DNA of 64,000 bases from Hydractinia echinata (lineage: Eukaryota > Cnidaria > Hydrozoa > Anthoathecata > Hydractiniidae): NCBI GenBank assembly GCA_030067915.1, contig JASGCC010000271.1:124001-188000 (forward strand), read 5' to 3'. The translations under genes and the position numbers were made by a program. Positions within the stretch are counted from its first letter, which is position 1; each line of letters starts with the position of its first letter. A model generated the notes under the pieces. The model ran no database searches. It saw only the letters and a program-made list of their open reading frames with translations, and was not told the DNA's origin. Of this stretch, positions 51,086-63,990 are shown in pieces.

Positions 51086-52468
51086 TTTCTTCTCTTCTAA
51101 AATTCCATAGATAAATGTAATTCCATATAACAAATAAAATAATTTCCTTTGTGTTAGTCTTTTGTACCTAACGGCAAATTATCATCGATTATAAATGAAG
51201 GTAAAAAATCAACTACTGTCTAAAAATGTTTAAGTGCAAAGAAAAAGAAATAGATTTTAATTCCCCGTTGGTTTGAACTTGTTTTAACGATCACAGAAGC
51301 AACAAGTGTCTAATATAAGAGTGACTGAGTTTAGACAATCAGATGCTCATGCAATGTAGTGTATTTGTTATTAAAAATGCCAGATTTTGTAATAAAGTTT
51401 GGTGGCAATATTCCATTTCCAAAAGAAATAGTTCTTTTTAAAATTCTGTGCATTAAAGATTAAATTTTTTTGAACATTTCACATTCGTTCATTTAGGGAG
51501 CAGTTTGAGTAGCTTGGATTCTAACTTAAGGTAAAATAATTTAGGATGCTCAAAGGGCCGGAAAAGTGGTCCTAAAAATCATTCTATAAAATTAGGGTAT
51601 AAAAGGTTAAAGTTTGAGCACTTTATAAACCAAAATGTTTAAGTGAAAAAATATAAATATTCTTTTATGGATTTGATTTTTGTAAAATATCAATGGTAAA
51701 TATAACATTAAATTAACTGTAAATTTTTCAAACGAACAACATTACTTATAACAGTGTCAGTATATCACTTGGAAAAAAAGATAAAACATTCGCACCATTT
51801 TTTCAAAAGTCAAAAACAAAATATAATTCTTTTGATGAACAAAAAAAAATTGTTTTAAAGTTGAAAGTGGGACTGGGACAGTAAAATTAGAAACATGTCC
51901 CTCGTTTTCAAAGTTTAGTTTAAAAATGTTTTTTGAAAACTTTAATAGTGACACCTGTCCCATCTCTTGTAATATCGTTCAAATAAATAAAAAAATGTCA
52001 AAACGTTCACATGTACTTACCAGAGAAAAAAGTAATGTGATGACCAGTTTATATGGTTAAAACGTATTGAGATAATATCATAGTTATCAATCTTTCGTTT
52101 TATGAAAACTACTTTTATTATTATTGAAATAACTTTTACTTTTTGTTTTATATCATTTTCTTTCCATAAATTATTATTTTTAATAAACTTTCAATATTTG
52201 CTATTGAATGCTGTTGAAAACATTGTGATTGACATTTGATTTGGTTACTAGTACGTATGGAATGACGTCAAACCAAGCATGCAGGAGTACAACTATTAAA
52301 GGTTCTCTTGAAAATAATTTGTCCTTAATTAAGCACTGACTGTGAAGATATGATTCTGACGAGCAAAATCAGCTTTTTAGCTGATACGAGATCTTTTTAG
52401 TTTATCAGGAAACACATCATTAACTAGGAGACTTGGTATCAGAACAAATTGGAGAAAATTTTAAAAAT

Positions 52469-52830
52469 CTCGTGTAAAGATTGTGATGCAGTGTATATAG
52501 GCGAAATAAAAAGAAAGTAAGCAACGAGTTCAAGAACATATGTGCGCAGTGTGAAACGGAGATGTGAAGAAAAAAAAATTGCGGACCACAGCTGGAGCAG
52601 AAGTCATCAATTTAATTGGGATGAGAAGAAAATCATTGACAGAGAATTGTGAGAACAGTGTAGAACGTAACAAACACATAAACAGCATTTCGTATCAACT
52701 TCCTGAAATTTGGTTACCAGTCCTACAGAAGAAGTAGTTATTTGCATCTAGGTCCAAAAAATGTTAATTATCGTAATTAACTGTAATTATCAGCTCGTTC
52801 CTAATTAGTTAATTTTTACTATTTGAGAAT
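52469..52830 (+). pseudogene. Penelope-like element 3' end with GIY-YIG endonuclease relic
   Basis: The frame begins SCKDCDAVYIGEIKRK (the Cys-x2-Cys and YIG block of the GIY-YIG nuclease of Penelope-like elements), meets a stop, and resumes with ADHSWSRSHQFNWDEKKIIDREL. The rest is 3' UTR whose last 85 bases are the reverse complement of 27950-28060. The 5' side is cut exactly where duplication copy 2 ends, as expected for a 5'-truncated Penelope insertion or a recombination point within Penelope sequence. Confidence 0.75.
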
Positions 52831-52852
52831 TCAGATCGACTTTAAACTCAAG

Positions 52853-55800
52853 TTTTCATTTCTCCTTCTAACTTTACTTTACTTCTTCTAGCTCCACCCT
52901 TCACTTCAGAAGTAACTTCTTGTGGCTTCCAACTTCACTTTTCTACTTCTACTTCTACTTCTTCACTTGGTCTCTTTTTTCTTTTTCCTATATGCTTTTT
53001 TGAACTACTTTACTTTTTCACTTTTTTCATGACGAAGGAACAGTTTTTTTTTGTTTTTTGTGTGTCGATGGAAACCCTATTCAAAACTATATACTTTTTT
53101 AATCCACTGTACTTCTCCACTTTGACTTTCCTGGCTCTTAATATCTACACTTTATTATGACTAAAGAGTCATCGAAAGTAAGACATTTTTTATCCGCGGC
53201 TTTTGTCGAAAACTCTGTCGAGAAATTTGTATGTTTGTTTGTTTTTACGCCAAGGAAATTTTTATTCGAATGCCATCCCGTTCGAAAGTACGTATTTGAG
53301 CGAATCATACTGCTTATTTTCTATCACGTGGTTTCTAACGGTGGCAAGAAAAATGTAAGCAAAACAAAAAAACTCGAAAAACTCGCGCATTCGGGTGGTA
53401 AAAATATCGTCTTTGCAAAAGTGACAGACAGAAACATTATTATAGAGACTAGTCGATAAGGCCCGTGGAAAAATCCACTTAGGCAAAGGGCCATTGAAAA
53501 AATAGGGTGCTTTAGATGTTTTGCTGACGGCAGCAGTGCATATACAAAAAAAATGTTCTTAAAATCTTACACAAAATGTCAAAGGTGCAAAGTCTAATTT
53601 ATAAAAAGTTACAACAACGACACTCACAACATGACACTCACAACACAAATACTCACAAAACCGACAGTAAGAACACCGACAGTTACAACACCTACAGTCA
53701 CAACACGGATAATAACAATGTCAGAAATAACGCATCTCAAATATGTACATCTTATAAGTGATTATGTTGAAAGCCGTCAGTATTTTATTCTGAAATGTCA
53801 AAAAGTTGGCCTGCAAGAGCACAAATCAACAAAAATAAGTTATTTACACATTTTAAATATTGTCTTTCCCTTAAAAGCGTATACAAGAATATGAAAAAGC
53901 CATAGTTTGGAAAACATCAAATTTAAATCTACAAAAATCAGTCATTTCAGTTGCATACCATCCTCTTCCACAAAAATTTACACAAAATGTAAAAATCAAC
54001 CAGTTAAGAACACAAAAAATTTTCTTTTTTAGTTTGATGATCCGTACTGCCCTGTACCAACAATTTTGAACCTAAATGTCAAAAAATCAATAAGCAAAGA
54101 ATAAACTTGAATAAAAAAAGATCTTTATTTTAGAAACATTGTATACGGTTCGTAAACAAAAGTTTACACAAAATGTAAAACAGATTGGTTTTTGAGAAAC
54201 ACATCTAAATCAACAAAAATAATTTCATTCAGCATGTCGTATATTGCCATTACCCATTAATCTTCCACAAAAAAGTTATATATAAAACACATCAAAATTT
54301 AGAAAAATTAGTCATTTCAGTGTATACACTCCTCGCCAATTAGATTACAAAATATAAGAAAACAACAGTTTCAGTCAGAACATTAAGTATTTTTTTATCA
54401 TCAGCAAACATTTATCCCTACAAAATCTTGTAAAATTCTCAAGAAAAACAAAACCGTGAAACCATGGAATTTTCTTCCAGCAAAAATGACATCACATACA
54501 GTTAGTTCTCCCCAACAATAGTTTATATTACGAAATATAAAGACATCAGTTTATACAACAGCTTATAGTGAAGTCCGATTCTACAAAAATTTGTTCTTTC
54601 ATTATATATAGCATGTGGTCTATTTCCACAAAAGTTTACACAAAATTTCAAAAAACAGCATTTTGCAACACAAACAATTAAACTGACTTAACCATACCAT
54701 CCTCTCATAATTTTTTTTAACCCAAAGTCATAAACCCACGTAAATATCCATTCAAATGTAAAAAACCCCTGTAAAAAAGCTGGCATTTTACATGTAGGCT
54801 GACAAAAGTTTAACAGGATGTCAGAAACAAAACAATAAAAAATAACTTAACACACACATTTTAAATTCTACAAAATTCGTTCCACTTGTCAAAAGTTTAT
54901 AATGCGAAATACAAAAAGACATCAGCTTACACAACAGCTTACAATGAAGTGTAATTCTACAAAAATTTGTTCTTTTAGTATATTGCATGTGGTCTATTTC
55001 CACAAAAGTTTACCCAAAATTTCAAATAACAGCACTTTGCAACACAAACAATATAAACGGACAACCATACCATCCTCTCATAAATTTTTTAACTCAAAGT
55101 CATAAACCCATGTAAATTTCTAATGTAATTTCAATAACCCCTGTGAAAATAACTTGACATTTTACACCACGTAGCCTGACAAAAGTTTAACAGGATGTCA
55201 GAAACAAAACAATAAAAAATAACTTAACACACACACTTTAAATTCTACAAAATTTGTTCCACTTGCGATATTGCATGTGGTCCCCTTGTAAAGTTTGCAG
55301 GTAATGTGAAAAAAACTATACTCTATGGGCATTAACAATGAGTCACACTATCCTAAAATCTGAAGAAAGATTTTGTAGCTAGCTTGCTACATCATAATTC
55401 GTGTTTAAAAAATAAGAAATGTTTGACTACTAAGGTAGCTATAAATACCTAAAAAAAAGAGGAATAACAACATAACTTATAGGTTAGAGCTAACTATGGG
55501 ATGCAGCCTTCTTGAAGCTAACATTAGCTAGCTAACAGTAGCTAGGACACCCAGTTAAATATACTTAAGCTGGGGAGACTTACGTCGCTAGCCATTTGTG
55601 CTTAGTAAAACACATATAAAGGAAAACAAAAGCTATGTAAAAATTATGACATTTGCAGTTAGTTCAACAAACCAAAATTTTCTATTTCGCTAGCACATTG
55701 TAGCCAGCTAACAGCTTTATGTAGCATTTTGAATTTTAGAGGACAAATACATTAGTTACGCACCAGGAGACACATTAATTATGCCAAAAAAACAAAACAA

Positions 55801-55979
55801 ATATGCTAGCTTCTTTATAAAAAACGCGGCAAACTTTAAGAATTTGAAGCTCTAATTGATTTTATTTGAGAATACGATTCTCCTTGACAAGTTTAAGTGT
55901 CCTACATATAAAAACGAAACGTCTAAAAATATCAAAGTTCTTACTTTTTCTGAATTCCAAGTCACTTGAAACTCTAGCA
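52853..55979 (+). repeat. satellite-like unit A (3.1 kb)
   Basis: It begins with a CT-rich block (ACTTTACTTTACTTC, then CTTCTACTTCTACTTC) and contains a conserved segment of about 300 bp at 53157-53500, a 15-bp minisatellite, a long series of degenerate repeats of about 95 bp, the landmark ACTATACTCTATGGGCATT near 55314 and a GCTAGC-rich part (55380-55760). It ends with TACATATAAAAACGAAACG near 55905. It is followed directly by unit B. It has no convincing gene. Confidence 0.8.
53617..53716 (+). repeat. 15-bp minisatellite in unit A
   Basis: Units of the type GACACTCACAACACC (15 bp) repeated about six times with substitutions and small indels, followed by a conserved block AATGTCAGAAATAACGCATC. 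Units B and D have lost most of it. Confidence 0.85.
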
Positions 55980-58103
55980 TTCATTTTGTACTTCTAACTT
56001 TACTTTACTACTTCTAGCTCCACTCTTCACTTCCGAAGTAACTTATTGTGGCTTCCAACTTCACTTTTCTACTTCTACTTCTACTTCTACTTCTTCACTT
56101 GGTCTCTTTTTTCTTTTTTATATATGCTTTTTTGAACTACTTTACTTTTTGCACATTTTTGAAGACGAAGGGACCGTTCTTTTGTTGTTGTTTTGTGTGT
56201 CGATGTTAACCCTGTTCCAAATTATATACTTTTTTAATCCACTCCACTTGTTCACTTTGACTTTCCTTGCTCTTAATATCTGCACTTTTTTATGACTAAG
56301 GGATCGTCAAAAATAAGACATTTTTTATCCGCTTCTTTAGTTCGCCTTTTGTCGAGAACTTTGTCGAGAGATTTTTATGTTTGTTTGTTTTTACGCCAAG
56401 GAAACTTTCTATTCGAATGCCGTCCCGTTCGAAAGTATGTATTTCAGCGAATCATACTGCTTATTTTCTACCACGTGGTGTCTAACGGTTGCGAGACAAA
56501 TGTAAACAAAACAAAAAAACTCCACAAACTCGCGCATTCGAGTGGTAAAAAATATCGTGTTTGCAAAAGTGACAGACAGACACACGGAACTAGCTTATTA
56601 TTATAAGAGACTAGTCGATAAGGCCAGTGGAAAAATCCACTTAGGCTAAAGGCCATTGAAAAAACAGGGTGCTTTAGATGTTTTGCTGACGTCAGCAGTG
56701 CATAAACAAACAAAAAATGTTCTTAAAATCTTACACAAAATGTCAAATGTCAAATCTTACACAAAATAAAAAAAGAACAGCTTTATTCTGAAATGTCAAA
56801 AAGTTGGCCTGCAAGAGCACAAATCAACAGAAATAAGTTATTTACACATTTTAAATATTGTCTTTCCCTTAAAAGCTTGTACAATAATATGAAAAAGCCA
56901 TAGTTTGGAAAACATCAAATTTAAATCTACAAAAATCAGTCATTTCAGTTGCATACCATCCTCTCCCACAAAAATTTACACAAAATGTAAATATCAACCA
57001 GTTAAGAACACAAATTTTTTTCTTTTTTAGTATGATGCCCTTTACCAACAATTTTGAACCTAAATGTCAAAAAATCAATAAGCAAAGAATAAACTTGAAT
57101 AAAAAAAGATCATTATTTTGGAAACATTGTATACGGTTCGTAAACAAAAGTTTACACAAAATGTAAAACAGATTGGTTTTTGAGAATCACATCTAAATCA
57201 ACAAAAATAATTTCATTCAGCATGTCGTATATTGCCATTACCCATTAATCTTCCACAAAAAGGGTATATAAAACACATCAAAATTTAGAAAAATTAGTCA
57301 TTTCAGTGTACTATATACAGTCCTCGCCCATTAGATTACAAAATATAAAAAACAAAAACAGTTTCAGTCGAACATTAAGTATTTTTTTATCATCAGCAAA
57401 CATTTATCCCTACAAAATTTTGTGATTTTGCAGGTAATGTGAAAAAAACTATACTCTATGGACATACAATGAGTCACACTATCCCAAAAGTTCAAGAAAG
57501 ATTTTGTAGCTAGCTTGCTACATCATAATTCGTGTTCAAAAAAGAAGAAAGGTTTGACTACTAAAGTAGCTATAAATACCTAAAAAAGGAGGAATAACAA
57601 CATAACTTATAGGTTAGAGCTAACTATGGGATGGAGCCTTCTTGAAGCTAACATTAGCTAGCTAACAGTAGCTAGGACACCCAGTTAAATATACTTAAGC
57701 TGGGGAGACTTAGCTATGTCTATAGCTAGCCATTTGTGCTTAGTAAAACACATATAAAGGAAAACAATAGCTATGTAAAAATTATGACATTTGCAGTTAG
57801 TTCAACAAACCAGAATTTTCTATTTCGCCAGCACATTGTAGCCAGCTAACTGCTTTATGTAGCATTTTGAATTTTAGGACAAATACATTAGTTACGCACC
57901 AGAGGAGACACATTAATTATGCATAAAAAACAAAACAAAAAACGCGGTAAACTTTAAGAATTTGAAACTCTAATGGATTTTTTTTGAGAATACGATTCTC
58001 CTTGACAATTTTAAGTGTCCTACATATAAAAACGGAACGTCTAAAAATATCAAAGTTCTTACTTTTTCTGAATTCCAGGTCACTTGAACTTGAAACTCTA
58101 GCA
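55980..58103 (+). repeat. satellite-like unit B (2.1 kb, internally deleted)
   Basis: Same order of blocks as unit A, but the minisatellite near 56775 and about 700-800 bp before the ACTATACTCTATGG landmark (near 57450) are missing. The conserved 300-bp segment starts at about 56292. Confidence 0.8.
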
Positions 58104-58744
58104 TTCATTTTCTACTTCTAACTTTACTTTACTACTTCTAGCTCCACTCTTCACTTCCGAAGTAACTTATTGTGGTTTCCAACTTCACTTTTCTACTTTT
58201 ACTTCTACTTCTTTACTTGGACTTTTCTTTCTTTCTCATATATTCTTTTTTGAAACACTTTACCAGTTCACTTTTTGCCCTTTTTTGAAGACGAAGGGAC
58301 CGTTCTTTTGTTGTTGTTTTGTGTGTGTCGATGGTAACCCTGTGCCAAATTATATTCTTCTTTAATCCACTCCACTTCTTCACTTTGAATTTTCTTGCTC
58401 TTAATATCTGCACTTTTTTTATAACTAAGGAATCGTCGAAAATAAGACATTTTTTATCCGCTTCTTTAGTTCGCCTTTTGTCGAGAACTTTGTCGAGAGA
58501 TTTTTATGTTTGTTTGTTTTTACGCCAAGGAAACTTTCTATTCGAATGCCGTCCCGTTCGAAAGTACGTATTTGAGCGAATCATGTTGTTTATTTTGTAT
58601 CACGTGGTTTCTAACGGTTGCGAGACAAATGTAAACAAAACAAAACAACTCGAAAAACTCGCGCATTTGGGTGATAAAAAATATCGTCTTTGTAACAGTC
58701 ACAGCCAGACAGAACTGGCTTATTATTATAAGAGATAGTCGATA

Positions 58745-58767
58745 AGGCCCGTGGAAAAATCCACTTA
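58745..58767 (+). repeat. conserved hairpin block in the satellite units (unit C instance)
   Basis: GCCCGTGGAAAAATCCACTT contains a 5-bp stem GTGGA/TCCAC around AAAA, followed by AGGC. The same block, after a shared GTCGATAAGGC-like lead in three units, is found near 53461 (A), 56625 (B) and 61570 (D). It is one of the best-kept parts of the unit. Confidence 0.7.
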
Positions 58768-58969
58768 GGCAAAAGGCCAATGAAAAATAGGTTGCTTTAG
58801 ATGTTTTGCTGACGTCAGTAGTGCATATATATACACAAAAAAAAATGTTTTTAAAATCTTACACAAAATGTCAAATCGCATTAAATCCTCCACACAAATC
58901 TTACACAAAATAAAAAAGAACAGCTTGCAAGGTGTAAAATCTAGTTGATAAAAAGTTACAACAACGACA

Positions 58970-59065
58970 CTCACAACATCGACACTCACAACACCAATAC
59001 TCACAAAACCGACAGTAAGAACACCGACAGTTACAACACCGACAGTCACAACACGGATAAGAACA
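58970..59065 (+). repeat. 15-bp minisatellite in unit C
   Basis: Six regular 15-bp units (GACACTCACAACATC, GACACTCACAACACC, AATACTCACAAAACC, GACAGTAAGAACACC, GACAGTTACAACACC, GACAGTCACAACACG). The alternation of ACTC and CAGT types suggests stepwise expansion. Confidence 0.9.
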
Positions 59066-60949
59066 ATGTCAGAAATAACGCATCTCAAATATGTACATCT
59101 TATAAGTGATTATGTTGAAAACCCTCAGTATTTTAATCTAAAATGTCAAAAAGAAGGCCTGCAAGAGTTAGCACAAATCAATAAATATAAGTTCTTTACA
59201 CATTTTAAATATTGTCTTTCCCTTAAAAGCTTATACAAAAATATGAAAAAGCCATAGTTTCAAAAACATCAAATTTAAATCTAGAAAAATCAGTCATTTC
59301 GGTTGGATACCATACTCTCCCACAAAAATTTACACAAAATGTAAAAATCAACCAGTTAAGAACACAAAATTTTTCCTTTTTAGTTCCGTACTGCCCTTTC
59401 CCAACAATTTTAAACCTAAATGTCAAAAAATCAATGAGCAAAGAATAAACTTGAATCAACAAAGATCATTATTTTGGAAACATTGTATACGGTTCGTAAA
59501 CAAAAGTTTACACAAAATGTAAAACAGATCGGTTTTTGAGAAACACATCTAAATTAACAAAAATAAGTTAATTCAGCATGTCGTATATTGCCATTACCCA
59601 TTAATCTTCCACAAAAAGGTTATGAAACACATCAAAATTTAAAAAAATCAGTGATATCAGTGCATACAGTCCTCGCGTTTAGATTACAAAATATAAAAAA
59701 CAAAAACAGTTTCAGTCAGAACATTAAGTATATAATTTTTTTATCATCAGCAAACATTTATCCCTACAAAATTTTGTAAAATTCTCAAGAAAAACAAAAA
59801 CGTGAAACCATGGAATTTTCTTCCAGCAAAAATGACATCACATACAGTTAGTTCTCCCCAACAATAGTTTAAGACATCAGCTTATACAACAGCTTACAGT
59901 GAAGTCCGATTTTACAAAAATTTGTTCTTTCAGTATATATTGCATGTGGTCTATTTCCACAAAAGTTTACTCAAAATTTCAAAAAACAGCATTTTGCAAC
60001 ACAAACAATATAAACGGACAACCATACCATCCTCTCATAAATTTTTTTAACTTAAAGTCATAAACCCACGTAAATTTCTAATGTAATTTCAATAACCCCT
60101 GTAAGAATAACTTGGCATTTTACACGTAGCCTGACAAAAGTTTAACAGGATGTCAGAAACAAAACAATAAAAAATAACTTAACACACACACTTTAATTTC
60201 TACAAAATTTGTTCAACTTGTAATATTGCATGTGGTCCCCTTGTAAAGTTTGCAGGTAATGTGAAAAACACTATACTCTATGGGCAGGCATTAACATGAG
60301 TCACACTATCCTAAAAGTTCAAGAAAGATTTTGTAGCTAGCTTGCTACATCATAATTCGTGTTCAAAAAAGAAGAAAAGTTTGACTACTAAGGTAACTAT
60401 AAATACCTAAAAAAAAGAGGAATAACAACATAACTTATAGGTTAGAGCTAACTATGGGATGGAGCCTTCTTGAAGCTAACATTAGCTAGCTAACAGTAAG
60501 CTAGGACACCCAGTTAAATATACTTAAGCTGGGAGACTTAGTTACGTCTATAGCTAGCCATTTGTGCTTAGTAAAACACATATAAAGGAAAACAATAGCC
60601 ATGTAAAAATTATGACATTTGCAGTTAGTTCAACAAACCAGAATTTTCTATTTCGCAAACACATTGTATCCAGCTAACAGCTTTATGTAGCATTTTGAAT
60701 TTTAGAACAAACACATTAGTTACGCACCAGGAGATACATTAATTATGCAAACAAACAAAAAAATATGTTAGCTTCTTTATAAAAAACGCGGTAAACTTTA
60801 AGAATTTGAAGCTCTAATGGATTCTTTTTGAGAATACGATTCTCCTTGACAATTTTAAGTGTCCTACATATAAAAACGGAACGTCTAAAAATATCAAAGT
60901 TCTTACTTTTTTCTGAATTCCAAGTCACTTGAACTTGAAACGCTAGCAT

Positions 60950-62000
60950 TCATTTTCTACTTCTAACTTTACTTTACTACTTGTAGCTCCACTCTTCACT
61001 TCCGAAGTAACTTATTGTGGCTTCCAACTTCACTTTTCTACTTTTACTTCTACTTCTTCACTTGTGGACTTTTCTTTCTTTCTCATATATTCTTTTTTGA
61101 AACACTTTACCATTTCACTTTTTGCAGGGACTGTTCCTTTGTTGTTGTTTTGTGTGTCGATGTTAACCCTGTTCCAAATTATATGCTTTTTTAATCCACT
61201 CCACTTCTCCACTTTGACTTTTCTTGCTTTTAATATCTGCACTTTTTTGTGACTAAAAGGGATCGTCGAAAATAAGACATTTTTTAACCGCTTCTTTAGT
61301 TCGCCTTTTGTGTCGAGAACTTTGTCGAGAAATTTTTATGTTTGTTTGTTTTTACGCTAACGGAACTTTTTATTCGAATGCCGTCCCGTTCGAAAGTACG
61401 TATTTGAACGAATCATACTGCTTATTTTCTATCACGTGGTTTCTAACGGTTGCGAGACAAATGTAAACAAAACAAAAAAACTCCAAAAACTCGCGCATTC
61501 GGTGTTTGCAAAAGTGACAGACAGACACACGGAACTGGCTTATTATTATAAGAGATACTAGTAGATTAGGCCCGTGGAAAAATCCACTTAGGCAGAAAAA
61601 CAATTAAAAAGTTCTGTCATTTGAATTTTGATGACATCAGCAAATGTTTCAGTATATTGAATACTGCCTTTTACCAAAAACAATAATCTGAAAATGCATA
61701 AAAAGAAAGTAAGTCATAATTTAACAAAAACGTTCTTAAAACCTAACACAAAATATCAAATGTCAAATCGCATGAAATCCTCCCAACAAAACTTCAGACA
61801 AAATATAAAAAAAAAAAACGTCGTGCAAGGTGTAAAATCTAGTTGGTAGAAAATGACAGCATTGACAGTCACAACCCAGACAGTTACGACAACAATAATA
61901 ATAATGTCAGAAATAACACATCTCCAATATGTATACATCTTATTATGTGATTATGTTGAAAACTTTCAATATTTTATTCCGAAGTGTCGAAAAGAAAGGC
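60950..62000 (+). repeat. satellite-like unit D (partial, more diverged)
   Basis: It opens like the other units and keeps the conserved 300-bp segment (from about 61250) with several indels. The minisatellite is reduced to a few units near 61860. Beyond about 62000 it merges into the degenerate repeat of about 95 bp and no longer aligns as a full unit by eye. Confidence 0.7.
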
Positions 62001-63950
62001 TTGCAACAGTAAGCACAGATCTATGAAAATAAGTTGTTTACGCATTTTAAACATTGTCTTTTCCCTAAATGCTTATACAACAATACAACCTGAACAATAT
62101 CAAAAAGCCAAACTTAAACAAACACAAAACACTAAAAAACAAAATGTTAAACTTTAAAAAATCATTTATTCGGTTGCATACCATCCTCTCCTGCAAAAAT
62201 ATGCACAAAATGTAAAAATTAATTGGTTAACAATGTCTAATGATCCATACTGACTTTACCAAACATTTTAAACTGAAATGTCGAAAAAGCAATGAGCAAG
62301 GAGTAAATTTCAAATCAACAAAAATTATTATTTTGAAAACATTGAAAAGTTTACAATAAATGTAGAACACAAAGGTTTCTGAGGAGCAAATCAAAATATG
62401 AACAAAAATCAGTTCAATTGGCATGTTCTATATTGTCTTCACCCATAAAATCTTCCACAAAAAGGATATGAAACGCATCAAATTCAACTCAGAAAAAGCA
62501 GTCATTTCAGTGCATACAAAAATACAACTTGGAAAGTGTAGAATATCAAATTATTTTTTTAGTATATATACTTGCATACGGTCCTCCCTCACAACAGTTA
62601 AACAGTTTCAGTCTGAACATTCAGTAATTTTTTATCATCACCAAATATTTATTCCTGCAATATTTTGTGAAGTTCTTAATAAAAACAAAAACGTGAAACC
62701 GTGGACTTTTCTTCCAGCAAAACTGACATTACTTACAGTTAGTTTAAAGTTTAAAAAAAAATCAACTTACACAACAGCTCACAGTCTAATTGTACAAAAA
62801 TTTGTTCTTTCAGTATTTTGCATGTGCTCTTTTCCCACAAAAGTTTACACAGAATTAAAAAAACAGCAGTTTGCAACACAAACAATATAAACAGCAACCA
62901 TACTATTCTCTGCTGAGAAATTTTAACCACAAATGTCAAAAACCCAGGTAAATTTCCCCAATTTTTTTTAAAAAAACTGCGATGTGGAACACATCAAATT
63001 TAAATAGAGAAGGATCAGTCATTTCGTTATGTTGTACAGAGTCCTCGCCAGTAAAAATTTATACAAAATATAGAAAACACAGCTTGCAATGTGTAAAATC
63101 TAATTCTTCTTCTGTGTATCGTCCTTCCTCACAAAATAACATAAATATATAAAAAAAAGTTTCAGTTATAACATCTAAAACAACAAAAATCAGTTCTATC
63201 AGTATATGTCATGCCAATGTCTTACACAAAATGTTCACCTTAAAGTTTCACAAGGCACAGCCTGTAAATTAAAAACAACTAAGATCAGGTATTTTGGTCT
63301 ATTTCATACCATCCTGTCCCAAAGAATTTATATAAAATGTGAAAATCGAGTGGTAAAACAGAAACTTGCAAAATTCCAATTTTTTTATATGCATATTGTA
63401 TATGCCTTCTGCAACAATAAGTTAATCCAAAATGTCAAAAAGAAGAAAACAATAGCTTACAAAGAGTATAAAACCAAAATCAACAAAGTAGCTAACTCTT
63501 TTGGTGTATATGCACAAAAGTTTACACTAAATGTAAAAAACGGTTGTGTTTAGTAATTCTACGTCAACAAACGTCAGTTCTTTTAGCATGCTGATTTATG
63601 TCTTTGCCCACAAACTCTTACATGAATATGTCAAAACCATAAATTGGAAGAAATTAAATTTACATTTTAAAAATAAGTATTTCTGTACTTTATTTTTAGA
63701 AATCTTTGCAGGAAAAGAACTTCGCAAGTCAAAAAAAGAATCAGGAAAATGTTTAAAATTTTCAGGGTTAATAACGTTTGATGGATTTTGTGGGAATTTT
63801 ACATTTTGTATATATAATGTCAGTTGAATTTCTCATTTTAATATAAAAACTGGAATGGCTTGCAAGGTGTAAAGTAAAATTCTACAAAAATTAATTCTTT
63901 CGGTATTTTGCATGATCCTAACACATAACATTTCAAAAAACACAGAACAG
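62000..63950 (+). repeat. degenerate tandem repeat with a period of about 70-105 bp
   Basis: A block like TTTACACAAAATGTAAAAA, preceded by a CCTCTCCCACAAAA-like sequence and followed by CAGCTTGCAA-like sequence, recurs at about 62200, 62275, 62355, 62460, 62845, 62930, 63060, 63130, 63215, 63320, 63425, 63513 and 63615. Spacing is usually 70-105 bp. The same element makes up much of units A-D. No gene was found; two plus-strand frames (62423-62890 and 63206-63553) simply run through the repeats. Confidence 0.65.
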
Positions 63951-63953
63951 TTT

Positions 63954-63990
63954 GTATATATTATATACATTATGTATATATATATATATA
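63954..63990. repeat. TA-rich microsatellite at the window end
   Basis: Alternating TA with a few interruptions (TATATTATATACATTATG then TATATATATATATA). Confidence 0.9.

Larger units (their letters stand above)
40225..52468. repeat. large direct duplication, copy 2
   Basis: Second copy of the block at 14866-27202, in the same orientation. Most of it differs from copy 1 only by scattered substitutions. Indel-rich patches occur at about 40320-40852, 42560-42800 and throughout the minisatellite. Structural differences in the TRIM intron are a block of about 95 bp (copy 1, near 25070-25165) and one of about 95 bp (near 25430-25530) missing here, and a block of about 60 bp (near 50070-50130) present only here. 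Confidence 0.95.
58104..60949 (+). repeat. satellite-like unit C (2.8 kb)
   Basis: The most complete unit together with A. The conserved segment is at 58424-58740, the minisatellite at 58970-59065, and the landmark with ACTATACTCTATGGGCA near 60270. The GCTAGC-rich part and TACATATAAAAACGGAACG near 60868 close the unit. Confidence 0.8.

Noticed and set aside
53631..53894. Threonine-rich frame through the 15-bp minisatellite
   Set aside because: Open because the unit is a multiple of three without stops; the opposite strand is also open in unit C. Not supported as a gene.
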